From: Caulobacter rhizosphaerae
GTDB lineage: Bacteria; Pseudomonadota; Alphaproteobacteria; Caulobacterales; Caulobacteraceae
NCBI RefSeq assembly: GCF_010977555.1
Contig: NZ_CP048815.1
Span: 930,001-994,000 of the forward strand
DNA length: 64,000 nucleotides
Direction of reading: 5' to 3'
Shown: piece after piece, positions 26,396 through 35,970 of the stretch
How the letters are laid out: each line of letters starts with the position of its first letter
How positions within the stretch are numbered: the stretch's first letter is position 1
Translations under genes and position numbers: made by a program
The notes under the pieces: generated by a model
Database searches by the model: none
What the model was told of the DNA's origin: nothing
Seen by the model: the letters and a program-made list of their open reading frames with translations, nothing else

Positions 26396-26629
26396 ATGGA
26401 TGTTGAGGACATTCAAGGCCCAGGTGTCACCGCTGATTTGAAGCGGTGCTTGCGTGACATCGTGCGCCCAGCTTTGCTTCGCTTTGATCGGACCGAGCTG
26501 GACCAATATGAGGTTCGGATCTTACCGCAGGCGAACTTCGCGAAGGACGTCAAAGCTATTGCCCCAAACAGAGGCAGGCCAACGCCCGGCGCTGGGGGAT
26601 CGAATAACGGCCCTAAGCTCGCTGGCTGA
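26396..26629 (+). pseudogene. 77-aa ORF resembling the N-terminus of the neighbouring Ski2-type helicase
   Basis: The ORF starts MDVEDIQGPGVTADLKRCLR. The helicase on the opposite strand starts MDVESHEAPGLTPDIRSCLR. Twelve of these 20 residues are identical. Similarity ends after CLR, before the helicase continues with its RFTEIQ (Q-motif-like) segment. The rest of this ORF (LLRFDRTELDQYEVRILPQA ...) is unlike the helicase. It is either the relic of a second helicase gene or a small standalone protein sharing the N-terminal module. Confidence 0.45.
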
Positions 26630-26718
26630 GGCGACTATTGCGTGGCCGCCGCCGGTCCGTTTGGCGCCAGTAATTGACGTTGGACCGCCTCAATTCGCCC
26701 CTGCAGCTTCGGGCCGCA

Positions 26719-29460
26719 TCAAAGACCGCGGACGATCTCGTAGGTCGGCTTGCCGCTGAGGCGATCCAACTCGGTCAGGCCCGGTGTGGTCAGCCAACCG
26801 AAGAAGTCCTCAACGCTGACGCTCTCCGCATAGACACGCAGCAGGCCTTCGACAAAGACGTCGTGCTCCACCAAGGTGACGTCCTTGGCTCCTTGGACCT
26901 TCCGCTTAGAATGCTCGTCGAACCCCGGCTTGCCAAGCGTGATCCGATGGATCGAGGCATCGAAATCGACGCTCTTCTGAAGCACCGCGAAGGCCTCATC
27001 CTTCTTGATCAGCGGCGGATTTTTCGTCGTCGTCTTGCATTCGATCAGCGCCGACCGATCCCCGAACGTCAGCATCAGATCGGGCACGTTCTGACGCCGC
27101 CCGTCGTCGATGACCGTCACCTTCCAGTCTTGCCTGGCGTCCAGAAGACGCTGGATCGCCGTTTCGTAGTCGTCGCCCAGGGAAGTGGCGCAGTACTCGA
27201 CCTGATCGCCAAGACCGAGCTTGGCGGCGAGCTCGGCGTGGACCTTCTGGAATCGATCGCCCTTGAAGCCCAGACACTGCGACACCGCCGAGAGCAGAGC
27301 GTTTGTCCGCCGCTCGTTGCCGACGATGGCGGAGATACGTTCCTTGGCCAGGGCCAGCAGCTGGTCGAAGGTTTCGATGCCTTGCCGCAGCAGTGCGATG
27401 GCGCGCTGGCGTCCGAAGCCTGGCACGCCTTCCTTCTGCGCGACTCGCAGGATGTCCAACGCTTCTGCAGGCGTCCCCCACTGAACGCGTCGCGCCAGCA
27501 TCGCCAACTGGTTGGTCATCGTCTGCGGGTAGCCGAGTTCCGGGACGCTGGCGATCTTCCTCAATCCGTCGAGGATCCAGGCGACGTCGGTCGCAAGTCG
27601 GTGAATCTGCCCGGACGGAATGTTGGTCTGGTGTCTGATGTTTCGTTCGGCCTCGCCCTGGACGAACAGCACCACGGCGTGAGCACACTGGTTCTGCCGT
27701 GCCTCCGTCCGGTCCAGAATCGTGAACAAGGGATGGGCGGCGAGGAAGCCGTTGGAGTTCACCGGCGTCCTGCCGACGGGCGACGGCAAAAACCTCGAAG
27801 GACGACTGCCGGTGAACTCCGGACTGCCGCAGATCAGGTGGATCAGCGCCGGCAGATACTTGTCGAACTCCGCATCGAGAACACCGGCATATCGCCCGAC
27901 GACGTCGAGCAGTTGAACCGCGGTCGTCGGAAGAAGTCCGGACTGCGCCACAGCCTTCCCCATCGGCGTCGGAAACAGCAGGTCCAGTTCTTCCTGCGCT
28001 AGCCTGTTGGCCACCAGCCAGTCTGTAGCCCCTTGTGCGAGGCGTATGATGTCTTCCAGCTTCCGCGGATTCCGTTCGCGGATTTGGTGCCAATAGAAGC
28101 TGTGCTGGAAGAACTCTTCAAGCTGACCGCGATGGTTGATCACCTTGAACGCAATGAGCGAAAGCACTGTTCGTCGCATCGAAAGACCGACGAGACGGGA
28201 TTCCACGTTGTCATTTTCTGGCAGCACCAGCCTGTTAGCGTGCGACAGTTCGAGGCTGTTACGAGGCAAAAGGACCGCGTACCCATCCGGATGAAGACCC
28301 AATCGTCCGGCCCTCCCCGACATGTTTCGGTAGTCGGATCGCGAGATCATCGTGCCGCCGCCGTCTCGCCACTCGTAGGTGAGCTTCGGGAAGACGACGG
28401 ATTTGAAGGGAAAATTGACCCCTGCTGCCAAGGTGCTGGTAGCGAAACACACGTCGAAGCTGGAGTCGACGAAGCCTTTCTCGACAACCTGGCGCTCCTG
28501 CGCCGTCAGATCGGCGGTGTGAAAAGCCACGCGCTTTTGAGCATTGTCCTGCAGCTGTTGCGAAGACTCGGTCGGCTCGGAGAAGAGCTCCAACTGCTGC
28601 GCGAGCATGATCCCGTCCGCTGTCCGTACCGCGGCTTGGCTATAACGCTCGGCCATTTGGATGGCCTCGTTGCGCGACTCCGTAAACACTAGAATCGGTC
28701 CGCGCTTCATCTCCACGAGGCGGCGCGCCACGCCGATGGCGTCGGTGGGTAGAGCCTCATCTTCGTGACATGGCGATCCGAGCTCCTGGCCGAAAAGCAC
28801 CCTGAAGCCACTGCCGGCGCTCCAGATCTCCTGATGCAGGTCGACGTCGCGCTTCCAGCTCGTGACGAGGGTGCAGTCGAGCCAGTCCGCTAGTTCTTGT
28901 GCGTTACCTATGGTCGCGGTAAGCGCCACGAGCTGGTCGAGGCCTTGTTGCTTGAAGATGGCGCAAAGGGTTTCGATGTTGGGCCCGCGCCCATCCTCGC
29001 CGATGATCTGGAGTTCGTCTGCGACCACGACGGTGGCGGATAGATCCAGCTGACCACTCAGCAAAAGTGCGAGCGCCTTTTCGTAGGTCGCCACGAGAAC
29101 CTGAGGCGAGACGTCACCCTCGTCACGGTCACCCGTGCTGAGGCCCACGGAGGCCCGAGGCTGATCGGCTCCCTCCCCAAGCCTCGTCGCAAAATCGAGA
29201 TATTTCTGGTCGGCCAAGGCCTTGTGAGAAACGAGGTAGAGGCACCGCCGGCTACGGCAGATCGCAGCGAGAATGGCCAACTCCGCCACCAGCGTCTTGC
29301 CCGACGACGTTGGGGCGCAGACCACTTGGCTGGCACCGAGCGCGACACCCTGCGCGAGCGCGAGGGCTTGGATTTCCGTGAACCGTTCGTACCCCCAGCT
29401 TCGGAGGCAGCTGCGAATGTCCGGCGTCAAGCCCGGCGCCTCGTGGCTCTCTACGTCCAT
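26719..29460 (-). CDS. Ski2-like DExH helicase fused to a PD-(D/E)xK nuclease domain, 913 aa
   Basis: The helicase core carries RFTEIQALAL (Q motif), CAPTSSGKTLVAE (Walker A), VVADELQIIG (DExH box), ALTATIGN (motif III), FATSTLAAGVNFP and YRNMSGRAGRLG (motif VI), the Hel308/Ski2 pattern. A winged-helix and helix-hairpin-helix region follows (EGVPGFGRQRAIALLRQGIE). The last 150 residues (NVPDLMLTFGDRSALIECKT) contain PD...D...ECK, a PD-(D/E)xK nuclease site. Start ATG 29460 is chosen because the related ORF at 26396 begins with the same MDVE; the frame is open to ATG 29478. The product would unwind and cut nucleic acid. It stands upstream of the second nuclease-helicase gene, 603 bases apart, on the same strand. 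Confidence 0.82.
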   Translation of the reverse strand: MDVESHEAPGLTPDIRSCLRSWGYERFTEIQALALAQGVALGASQVVCAPTSSGKTLVAELAILAAICRSRRCLYLVSHKALADQKYLDFATRLGEGADQPRASVGLSTGDRDEGDVSPQVLVATYEKALALLLSGQLDLSATVVVADELQIIGEDGRGPNIETLCAIFKQQGLDQLVALTATIGNAQELADWLDCTLVTSWKRDVDLHQEIWSAGSGFRVLFGQELGSPCHEDEALPTDAIGVARRLVEMKRGPILVFTESRNEAIQMAERYSQAAVRTADGIMLAQQLELFSEPTESSQQLQDNAQKRVAFHTADLTAQERQVVEKGFVDSSFDVCFATSTLAAGVNFPFKSVVFPKLTYEWRDGGGTMISRSDYRNMSGRAGRLGLHPDGYAVLLPRNSLELSHANRLVLPENDNVESRLVGLSMRRTVLSLIAFKVINHRGQLEEFFQHSFYWHQIRERNPRKLEDIIRLAQGATDWLVANRLAQEELDLLFPTPMGKAVAQSGLLPTTAVQLLDVVGRYAGVLDAEFDKYLPALIHLICGSPEFTGSRPSRFLPSPVGRTPVNSNGFLAAHPLFTILDRTEARQNQCAHAVVLFVQGEAERNIRHQTNIPSGQIHRLATDVAWILDGLRKIASVPELGYPQTMTNQLAMLARRVQWGTPAEALDILRVAQKEGVPGFGRQRAIALLRQGIETFDQLLALAKERISAIVGNERRTNALLSAVSQCLGFKGDRFQKVHAELAAKLGLGDQVEYCATSLGDDYETAIQRLLDARQDWKVTVIDDGRRQNVPDLMLTFGDRSALIECKTTTKNPPLIKKDEAFAVLQKSVDFDASIHRITLGKPGFDEHSKRKVQGAKDVTLVEHDVFVEGLLRVYAESVSVEDFFGWLTTPGLTELDRLSGKPTYEIVRGL

Positions 29461-29777
29461 TTGGCCCCCCGACCACATGCATCGGTTGGCGAGCCGAAGA
29501 GCTCGAAACCGCTACCGACCCTATCAGCACCCGGCCAAGTTGAAAGCGCTCATCTCTCGAAGATGCGCCCCCCGATCGGCAGGGACCCTCGACTGGAGCA
29601 AATCGGGCCCAAAGGTCGCGCAACTGAGGCTGACGGCGAATTGCGAATCTGACGCGGCCAAGGCTCGGCATGTGGCTTCCTGATCAATTCGCCAAATGCG
29701 CTCTACTACTGCAAGGCCTGAACACGATGGCCTCGCACAGATACTCGAGGCCTGAGAAACCCCACCGTGCACGGCGG
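29461..29777. other. Intergenic region between the Cap4-STAND and Ski2-type genes
   Basis: No convincing ORF on either strand. It probably carries the promoter of the Ski2-type helicase gene. I see no repeat or strong hairpin. Confidence 0.4.
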
Positions 29778-32700
29778 TTAGCCGACGGGCCGCGGAAATG
29801 CCATGCGCTCAAGCGTCGAGACCACATCCGCCGGCAGGCCCGTTCCAGTGAACGCCGCCCCCGCGCGGACGAGGGCCGCGTAGCTCGCCAGCTGGCCGCC
29901 ATCGTCCTCCAGTGCTTGAAGAAGCTCAGGGCCTCCAGGCGCGGCCGCGGCCGACGCGGCGCCTCTTATCCGAACGACAAGACGCCAGCCGTCGGCCACC
30001 AGCGGCCAAAGGCGCGTCCGAAGCGTCGGGCGAGAGCCGGCCGACAACCACTGCATCACCGTAAAGCTTGCTTGGACGAGCGCGGCAGCAGAAGGTACTC
30101 CTGGCGTCTGCAGCCACGAAATTCTATCGATCGCGGCGGCGGCGAGGTCGACATTTCCGTGTGTTGCCGGGAGCAGGCCAGCGAGAGCAGGTGCATAACG
30201 ACCAAGCTCGGCAGCGGTTTCGGTCGCCCCTTCGACGTTCCCGTCGAGGAGGAGTTCGGCGATCAGTTCGCTCGCCAACAGACGCGCCATTTCCGCTTCG
30301 CCCGACGACCACTGATCGGGCGCATTGACAGGGATCATCATCGGTACGTCCGCGGTTCCAGCCGCCTTGGCCGCCAGCCCGGCGTGACTGGCCGCCACGA
30401 TCCGAGGCAACACTTCGAGGAAGCGGGGGACATCGCGCAAGTCAACGGCGCGGGCGATTTGTCCGCCGCGCAGCGCCAGGCTCGATAGCGGAGTTACCGC
30501 CCCTGCAGCCTCTCGCGCGTCAAAACGCGCAACAAGACCGGTCTCAAGGTCAAGCCGGTTCTCCAGCAAAGCCGCACGGGCCAGTCCCACATGCAAATCG
30601 ACCGCGCCGCTTCGATCGTCTGGCAGGTGGGGCTTGAGGATGGACCACGTCCCAGGATGATCGGCCAAAGCAAGCGCGCTGCGGCCTTCTTGCGTAGCGT
30701 TCAGCCATTGCGCGATCTGGCTCACGGCTTGGATCGCCACCCAGGTGCGATCCGTCTGGTCATTCGTGATCTCTTCTGCGGCCAAGTGAGCGTCAGCGTA
30801 GATTTCCAGAGCTCGCATCCAGGCACCGGCAGCACCCAGCTCGACGATGGCGTCGCACAGAAACCCGATACGGACGCCCGGCGCCAGCGAACTCAAGCCG
30901 TCAGTAACCCGCCAGGCCTCAAGAAAGAGATCGGCGGCTTCGGCACGCGCGCCGGTGCGGGCCGCACTGGTCGCGGCCGCCTGCAGCATCAGAGCGCGTT
31001 CAAGTGGTTCGTCGCTGCTGTAGGCGGCTTTTAAGCTGGCAAGCAGTCGATGCGCCTCTTCGTGGCGCTCGGCATGAGCAAGCACGGTCGCCCGCGTCCG
31101 AGCGAGCCGAGTATTTTCAGGATAGGCGACATCGGCAGTATCCAGGTGGGCGAGCGCCAAGTCTTGCGACTTAAGATATTCGTCCAACAGCACCGCGACC
31201 GCGCGATGACATTCGACCGCGACGTCTGCCTCGCCCCAAGCCTCGGCGGTCGCCGCGAGTCGGCGATAGGCCGCGGCAGCTGTGGAAGCGTCGAGCGCAT
31301 TGGAAAGTGCGGCGCGGGACCAGGCCGACTGGATGAAAAGCGGAGGCCCTCCAAGCAGCGCGGGACCTGCGGCAAGCCAGGACCGTCGAAGGTCCGGCGC
31401 AACCACCTCAAGCTGGTCGAACAACGCCTCCAGAGTGGCGACGTCAGCGATGGAGTTGGTTCTGAGTACGAAGAAGAACTGGTCCTGGCGCAGTCCGCCA
31501 AGGTCCACCGCGTCAAACCCCTCGCGCATCTCGCCAGGAACCGCTCCACCATCGACGAGCGCGATGAATTCCAGGAGGCGCGGTAGCCATAGGCTAGGCA
31601 CGGCCTCGAGCGACTCGCTGGCGAGTACCATCAGGAGCATGGTGTAGCGTGACGCGGTGGCGGCCGGCTCCGGCATGGCCGCGAACTCCGCTTCGGCTTC
31701 GGCCAGAACAGCGGCTAGGCCCGTATGGGCAGGTTCGGCCGTCACCGCGACGACTTGGGCCAGACGCAGCGACGCCGAGACCCCGTGGTTCTCAGGCACC
31801 AGACGGCCACCCTCTCGTGAGGTCAGGAAGGCGAGGGGGAGACAGGCCCGCGCGATCGTGGATCTATCGGGTGCGGTGAGCACTGCGGCGGCGATGAACT
31901 GCAGCCCCCTCAGATTGCGCGTCGCCAACGACTGGATCAGCAGTTGGGACAGAAAATCGGCCGGTAAGGGTCGGCGCGAAATCAGGTGCTCGATGACTGC
32001 AGTCTGCACGGCGACGCGTTCGGCATCGCCCAGACCCGACAAACCGGCCGACATGAGAAGCGGCGAGAGTTTGAAGCGGCTTTGGCCGCTGCCCTCGATC
32101 CAGGGGCCCAGCAGGAATTCGAACAACACGCCCGGCCGGGCGAGCGGGCGATAGGCTTCGGCCACCGCCATTGCGAGGTTCCGGTCAAAGGAACCGATTA
32201 GTACGCTGAGGCGCAGCAGCATGGTGTGGGTGTCGGGATTGAGCTCGTTCAGGAGACGAAGGGCGACGCTGTTGCGCACCTCCTCCAGTTCGTTCACGTC
32301 ACCAGAATCGATCAGGCCCGAGAGGCGCTCGCCGCGCGGCCAGCCGCGGGAAGCCAAGCCCGCGATCCGCGCATCGACGAACAGCGGATGGCCCGCGCCA
32401 CAGGTGAGGTGGACGATCTGAGCCCAGTCCGGTGCCGAGCCGCCCGCCGCCGTCACGATCTCCGCGACATCTTCGGCCGTCAGGTAGGGGGCTGCAACGG
32501 CTTCGATTTTCCACGGCGCAAAATGCGACCCGACGGGGGCGAGTGGCGCGCGTTCGCTGGTGACCACAACCTTCAGTTCAAGGCGTGCGGCTTCGGACAC
32601 GATCGCACGCACCCAGGACAGCAGCGGTTCGCCGAGGGGCACGGGCAGGTCATCGAGCACCAGGCCGTCAAGCCCAGTTTGGTCCAGCGCCGAAACCGCC

Positions 32701-33977
32701 TCGCGAAACGCCTGCCGCATAGCGGCGGGATCGAGCCCGCGCAGGCGGACGACATGCCAAACGCCATTGGAGCGCGCGGCGAGCAATTGGGCAAGATGCG
32801 ACTTGCCCAGCCCGCTGCTGCCATGGATCCAAGGCACGGCGCCTGACACCATGATAGCGGCAAGCCGATCGACCAACGCTTGGCGACGGGCCAGGCGCGG
32901 CGGAAGGGCGCCAAACGCGAGGTCGGCGAACCGGTCGGTGGTTTGCCCGGCGATGACGGCGCGGCCGAGCATCTGCCGCGCGACATGGATCGAGACAGGA
33001 AGGGTGGTGGCGTCTTCCCAGGCTTTTTCGAACGCCTGGCGGGTCAGCCGACGGTCAACCGTGAAGAGGTTTTCGATGACACGCAGCAGCAAGACAGGAA
33101 GCGCCCGCTCGCCGTCGCTCGCCATCATGTCGCGTTCGAGGGCGAGGGCGCCCAGCCGAGCGGCGAGCCCGTCCAACACAACTGTCGTTTGATCGGCGCC
33201 GGACAGCCAGGTGATGCGCCGGAAGATACGCTCCCGCAACTGGTCGGGCGGTGCCTCGGCAAGGAAGGCCTGGAGATCTGCCGGCCAATCTTGGGCACAC
33301 AAGAACGCGCGCAACGGCTCGACATCGCCGCCGAGGGCGGCGCGCGCCCAATAGGCGATACCGGTCAGGCCTTCCGGAAACTGGAATCCCTGCTCGTGGC
33401 CTGCGACGGCCGTGGTCAGGAAATGCAGGCGGATGTCGCGGCCTGGATTGGCATCGCTGAACTGCCAGAGCGAAACGATGGCCTTGCCGACGTCGGAGCG
33501 GCGAAGGGTCAAGGCCGCGCCGTTGGTTTCGCGCTTGACCTGGGTCATGGTGAGCGCGGCCTGGGCCAGGACGGCGTAGTCCTCGGCCACTTCCACTAGA
33601 AGGCAATCGTCTGGGCCAAGCCGCATCCAAGCGGCTACGGTGGTGATCAGCTGATGGACGTAGCCTACGAGACTTGCGATCGCCTGTCGGCCACGCTGCT
33701 CCGCCGGAACGCTCAGTTTATCGTCGTCCAAGCCGCGCACCTTCCGCCTCAAGGCCAATGCCGCCGGCCGCCCGGTATAGCCTCGAGCGCGAACCCGGGC
33801 GATGAAGCCGATCCAACCATCCCGTTCAACCGTCAGCGCGACGGGCTTTGTCCCACCCCACCTGGATGGGTATCGCACCTCGCGCCGTGGCCAACAATTG
33901 CCTGCAACTCCGGCCCGGGCCAAGTTGAACCTCGCCGTGAGTCTTGTCGCTGTCGGGGCGGAGGCTCGCGCCCGCAA
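29778..33977 (-). CDS. STAND ATPase with Cap4/DUF4297-like nuclease head, 1399 aa (Avs-like)
   Basis: A giant protein of the Avs (antiviral STAND) layout. About residues 98-230 resemble the DUF4297/Cap4 nuclease domain: GRQAIASLVGYVHQL, LLVEVAEDYAVL, TQVKRET (the xxK of a PD-(D/E)xK site) and IRLHFLTT. The ATPase has Walker A WIHGSSGLGKSHL near residues 383-395 and Walker B-like LDGLVLDDLPVPLG. The rest, from about residue 560, is helical TPR-like repeats, the usual phage-protein sensor. The first 85 residues lack family character; TTG near 33736 (LDDDKLSVPAEQRGRQAI) could be the true start. A nuclease triggered by recognition of a phage protein is inferred. No partner gene overlaps it. Confidence 0.72.
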   Translation of the reverse strand: MRARASAPTATRLTARFNLARAGVAGNCWPRREVRYPSRWGGTKPVALTVERDGWIGFIARVRARGYTGRPAALALRRKVRGLDDDKLSVPAEQRGRQAIASLVGYVHQLITTVAAWMRLGPDDCLLVEVAEDYAVLAQAALTMTQVKRETNGAALTLRRSDVGKAIVSLWQFSDANPGRDIRLHFLTTAVAGHEQGFQFPEGLTGIAYWARAALGGDVEPLRAFLCAQDWPADLQAFLAEAPPDQLRERIFRRITWLSGADQTTVVLDGLAARLGALALERDMMASDGERALPVLLLRVIENLFTVDRRLTRQAFEKAWEDATTLPVSIHVARQMLGRAVIAGQTTDRFADLAFGALPPRLARRQALVDRLAAIMVSGAVPWIHGSSGLGKSHLAQLLAARSNGVWHVVRLRGLDPAAMRQAFREAVSALDQTGLDGLVLDDLPVPLGEPLLSWVRAIVSEAARLELKVVVTSERAPLAPVGSHFAPWKIEAVAAPYLTAEDVAEIVTAAGGSAPDWAQIVHLTCGAGHPLFVDARIAGLASRGWPRGERLSGLIDSGDVNELEEVRNSVALRLLNELNPDTHTMLLRLSVLIGSFDRNLAMAVAEAYRPLARPGVLFEFLLGPWIEGSGQSRFKLSPLLMSAGLSGLGDAERVAVQTAVIEHLISRRPLPADFLSQLLIQSLATRNLRGLQFIAAAVLTAPDRSTIARACLPLAFLTSREGGRLVPENHGVSASLRLAQVVAVTAEPAHTGLAAVLAEAEAEFAAMPEPAATASRYTMLLMVLASESLEAVPSLWLPRLLEFIALVDGGAVPGEMREGFDAVDLGGLRQDQFFFVLRTNSIADVATLEALFDQLEVVAPDLRRSWLAAGPALLGGPPLFIQSAWSRAALSNALDASTAAAAYRRLAATAEAWGEADVAVECHRAVAVLLDEYLKSQDLALAHLDTADVAYPENTRLARTRATVLAHAERHEEAHRLLASLKAAYSSDEPLERALMLQAAATSAARTGARAEAADLFLEAWRVTDGLSSLAPGVRIGFLCDAIVELGAAGAWMRALEIYADAHLAAEEITNDQTDRTWVAIQAVSQIAQWLNATQEGRSALALADHPGTWSILKPHLPDDRSGAVDLHVGLARAALLENRLDLETGLVARFDAREAAGAVTPLSSLALRGGQIARAVDLRDVPRFLEVLPRIVAASHAGLAAKAAGTADVPMMIPVNAPDQWSSGEAEMARLLASELIAELLLDGNVEGATETAAELGRYAPALAGLLPATHGNVDLAAAAIDRISWLQTPGVPSAAALVQASFTVMQWLSAGSRPTLRTRLWPLVADGWRLVVRIRGAASAAAAPGGPELLQALEDDGGQLASYAALVRAGAAFTGTGLPADVVSTLERMAFPRPVG

Positions 33978-34107
33978 CGCGAAAGCAGCGCGAGGTTATC
34001 GCGCGCGCCCTCCCAAGCGCTTCGCGTCTAGAATTTGGCTCCAAAAGGCGGAACGCTCAGGGAGGCGTCGATAGCCGGCACTAAGCGGCCCCTTCAGTTG
34101 CAAAGTC

Positions 34108-35283
34108 GTGGGTGGTGAGGATGATCTGAAAGTCAGTGAACTCGCCGACGAGTATCCATCGAAGACGGCGACTCGTGCTCTGCTGAACCCCATGTATTTT
34201 CCCGCCGATCCGAACAAAGCCGCGCGAAATCGGCGCATCGCTGAGCTCAAAGCGCAGCTTAGGGCGCTACTGCCCGACGTGTTGGCGCAAACCGATTTTC
34301 CATCGGAGGCTTCGCTCAACGCCACGATCGGAGGGTGGGCCAAGAGCCTCATCGACCTGCACCACGACGTCTTTCACTCATCCGAGCAGTACGCCGCGCG
34401 CTACATGCAGAACCTGCAGGACGGCATCCTTTCGGGCGGCCCCAACGCGAAGATCTATCGGCGAAACTATGATCGCTTCCGTGTTTCACCTGCGGCCCAG
34501 CGGTATTTCACGCTGTTTCTACACCGCTCGTTCCTCAATCATTTCGACGAGCTGTCCAAGACGCGGCCACACCTCGACGAGTCGGAAGTCTGGATCGGCC
34601 AGAACAACGCCAACTATGGCCTCCTGATCACCCCGCGGTGGAACTCAGACCTCGACACCTGGGAGAATGATCGCAGCGAGATCCGGCATTTCCGGCCGCT
34701 GTACTGGACGATCGGGCATGTTCTCTCTACAGGCCTGGTCGTCGAGCATGACCCGGATCCGATTCATTTCAGTTCCGTCGACGCCTACCTGGCGTTCTTC
34801 AAGAACACGCTGGTGCGCGCTTCGGGTTCGCCACACGAGCAAGCGATCGCTCAGCGCTACGTGGCCTACGTCAGATCGGCCAACAACCCGCTCAACGTAC
34901 CACTCCTGATCCCCGAATTCCGGTATGGCGGCCGGGCTGCCCAGCACAAATATCGGCTGGATTTCTGCATTATCGACCCACTGACGATGAAGAAGGTCGG
35001 CTACGAGCTCTCGCCATGGTCCACGCACGGCTATCTGAGCAAGATCGGCGGCCTTTCGGGCGCTGAAATCAACGCCATGGCAAAGGACAATTTCGAGCGG
35101 GAAATGGCCCGTCACAAGGACTTCTTCAAGGAGCGCAGCATCTACGCCCTGATCTACACGGACCGAGACCTAGCCGATCCGGACATGGTCTTCGCCGACA
35201 TGAAAGCCCACCTGACGCCGATCGATCCCATCGCGCCGATCAACTTCGCCCTGGTCGACAACTTCTTCGCCCAGTGCCTCTAG
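34108..35283 (+). CDS. Conserved protein of unknown function, 391 aa
   Basis: I do not recognise a named domain. The N-terminal half is helical (IAELKAQLRALLPDVLAQTD; SLNATIGGWAKSLIDLHHDV). The conserved-looking core is VPLLIPEFRYGGRAAQHKYR, LDFCIIDPLTMKKVGYELSP and WSTHGYLSKIGGLSGAEINA. The acidic residue in LDFC with E-x-S in YELSPW might form a degenerate nuclease-like core, but the lysine is missing. The only in-frame upstream start is GTG 34108. It is divergent from the Cap4-STAND gene (130-base spacer) and convergent with the broken membrane-protein gene, overlapping it by four bases. It could be a stand-alone defence effector. Confidence 0.6.
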   Translation: MGGEDDLKVSELADEYPSKTATRALLNPMYFPADPNKAARNRRIAELKAQLRALLPDVLAQTDFPSEASLNATIGGWAKSLIDLHHDVFHSSEQYAARYMQNLQDGILSGGPNAKIYRRNYDRFRVSPAAQRYFTLFLHRSFLNHFDELSKTRPHLDESEVWIGQNNANYGLLITPRWNSDLDTWENDRSEIRHFRPLYWTIGHVLSTGLVVEHDPDPIHFSSVDAYLAFFKNTLVRASGSPHEQAIAQRYVAYVRSANNPLNVPLLIPEFRYGGRAAQHKYRLDFCIIDPLTMKKVGYELSPWSTHGYLSKIGGLSGAEINAMAKDNFEREMARHKDFFKERSIYALIYTDRDLADPDMVFADMKAHLTPIDPIAPINFALVDNFFAQCL

Positions 35284-35970
35284 GTCCCACGTCGTGGCAC
35301 CGGCGTCGCATCGCCCCTCGGCCAAGCGGGCATCTGCTTGGGTTCGAGCCCTGGATGGAACGGCACGTAGTCCACGTCCGGCTCCAAATGATTGATGTTA
35401 GACCGCAGGTCCCTAAACGCCCGGTCCAACGATGCCTTTAGCGCTTCGCGCGCGCCCTCGCTGCCATCATAGGCGTCCAATGCGGCGAAGACCGCCGGGA
35501 GAGGCCGGCGCGCGGCAATCAAGGTCAGCGTAAGATCGCCCCAGTCGCGATGCTGGACGGCGTGGTAGGCGATATAGTCGTCGGCATTGGCCAGCCACCG
35601 CTTCATCTGGGCGGCATCCAGCGGCTTTTCGCCCGTCGAACGCTGCAGGTGATCGGCGATGTTCCCCACGATGTCGTAAGTCAGCATCATGGCGTCGATC
35701 GCGCGGCGATCCCGCTTTTCGATTATGCGTCGATGGTCGTCCGCTGCGGCCGATCGGCGGTCAGCTTCCAGCATGCGTTCGTGGCGGCTTTGACGGCTGC
35801 CGATCATCCAGGCACCCAGGATCGCGGCGATCGAACCCACCGCCTGGACCCAGTCGGCGGCCTTGTCGCCGAGCACGATCTTCCAGGCGACGCCGTAGAC
35901 CGGTCGGAGCTACGATGACGCAGACAAAGAGGGCGCAGCAGACCCAGATGAGTAGATCGCCTCGTCGCAT
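35280..35970 (-). pseudogene. Frameshifted two-helix membrane protein gene
   Basis: From ATG 35970 the minus strand encodes MRRGDLLIWVCCALFVCVIV followed by APTG, then shifts frame. The expected continuation YGVAWKIVLGDKAADWVQAV lies in another frame from about 35897 and runs on to the stop at 35280. The intact relative at 21373 reads APTG-IYAGVWKLATGEKAADW at the same place. So one base has been gained or two lost near 35895-35902. A GTG at 35876 could still express the second helix and soluble tail (about 198 residues). An upstream in-frame extension reaches 36078. Confidence 0.6.

Noticed and set aside
26674-28002. 442-residue plus-strand ORF inside the Ski2-type helicase gene
   Set aside because: Antisense shadow of a gene with clear helicase and nuclease motifs.
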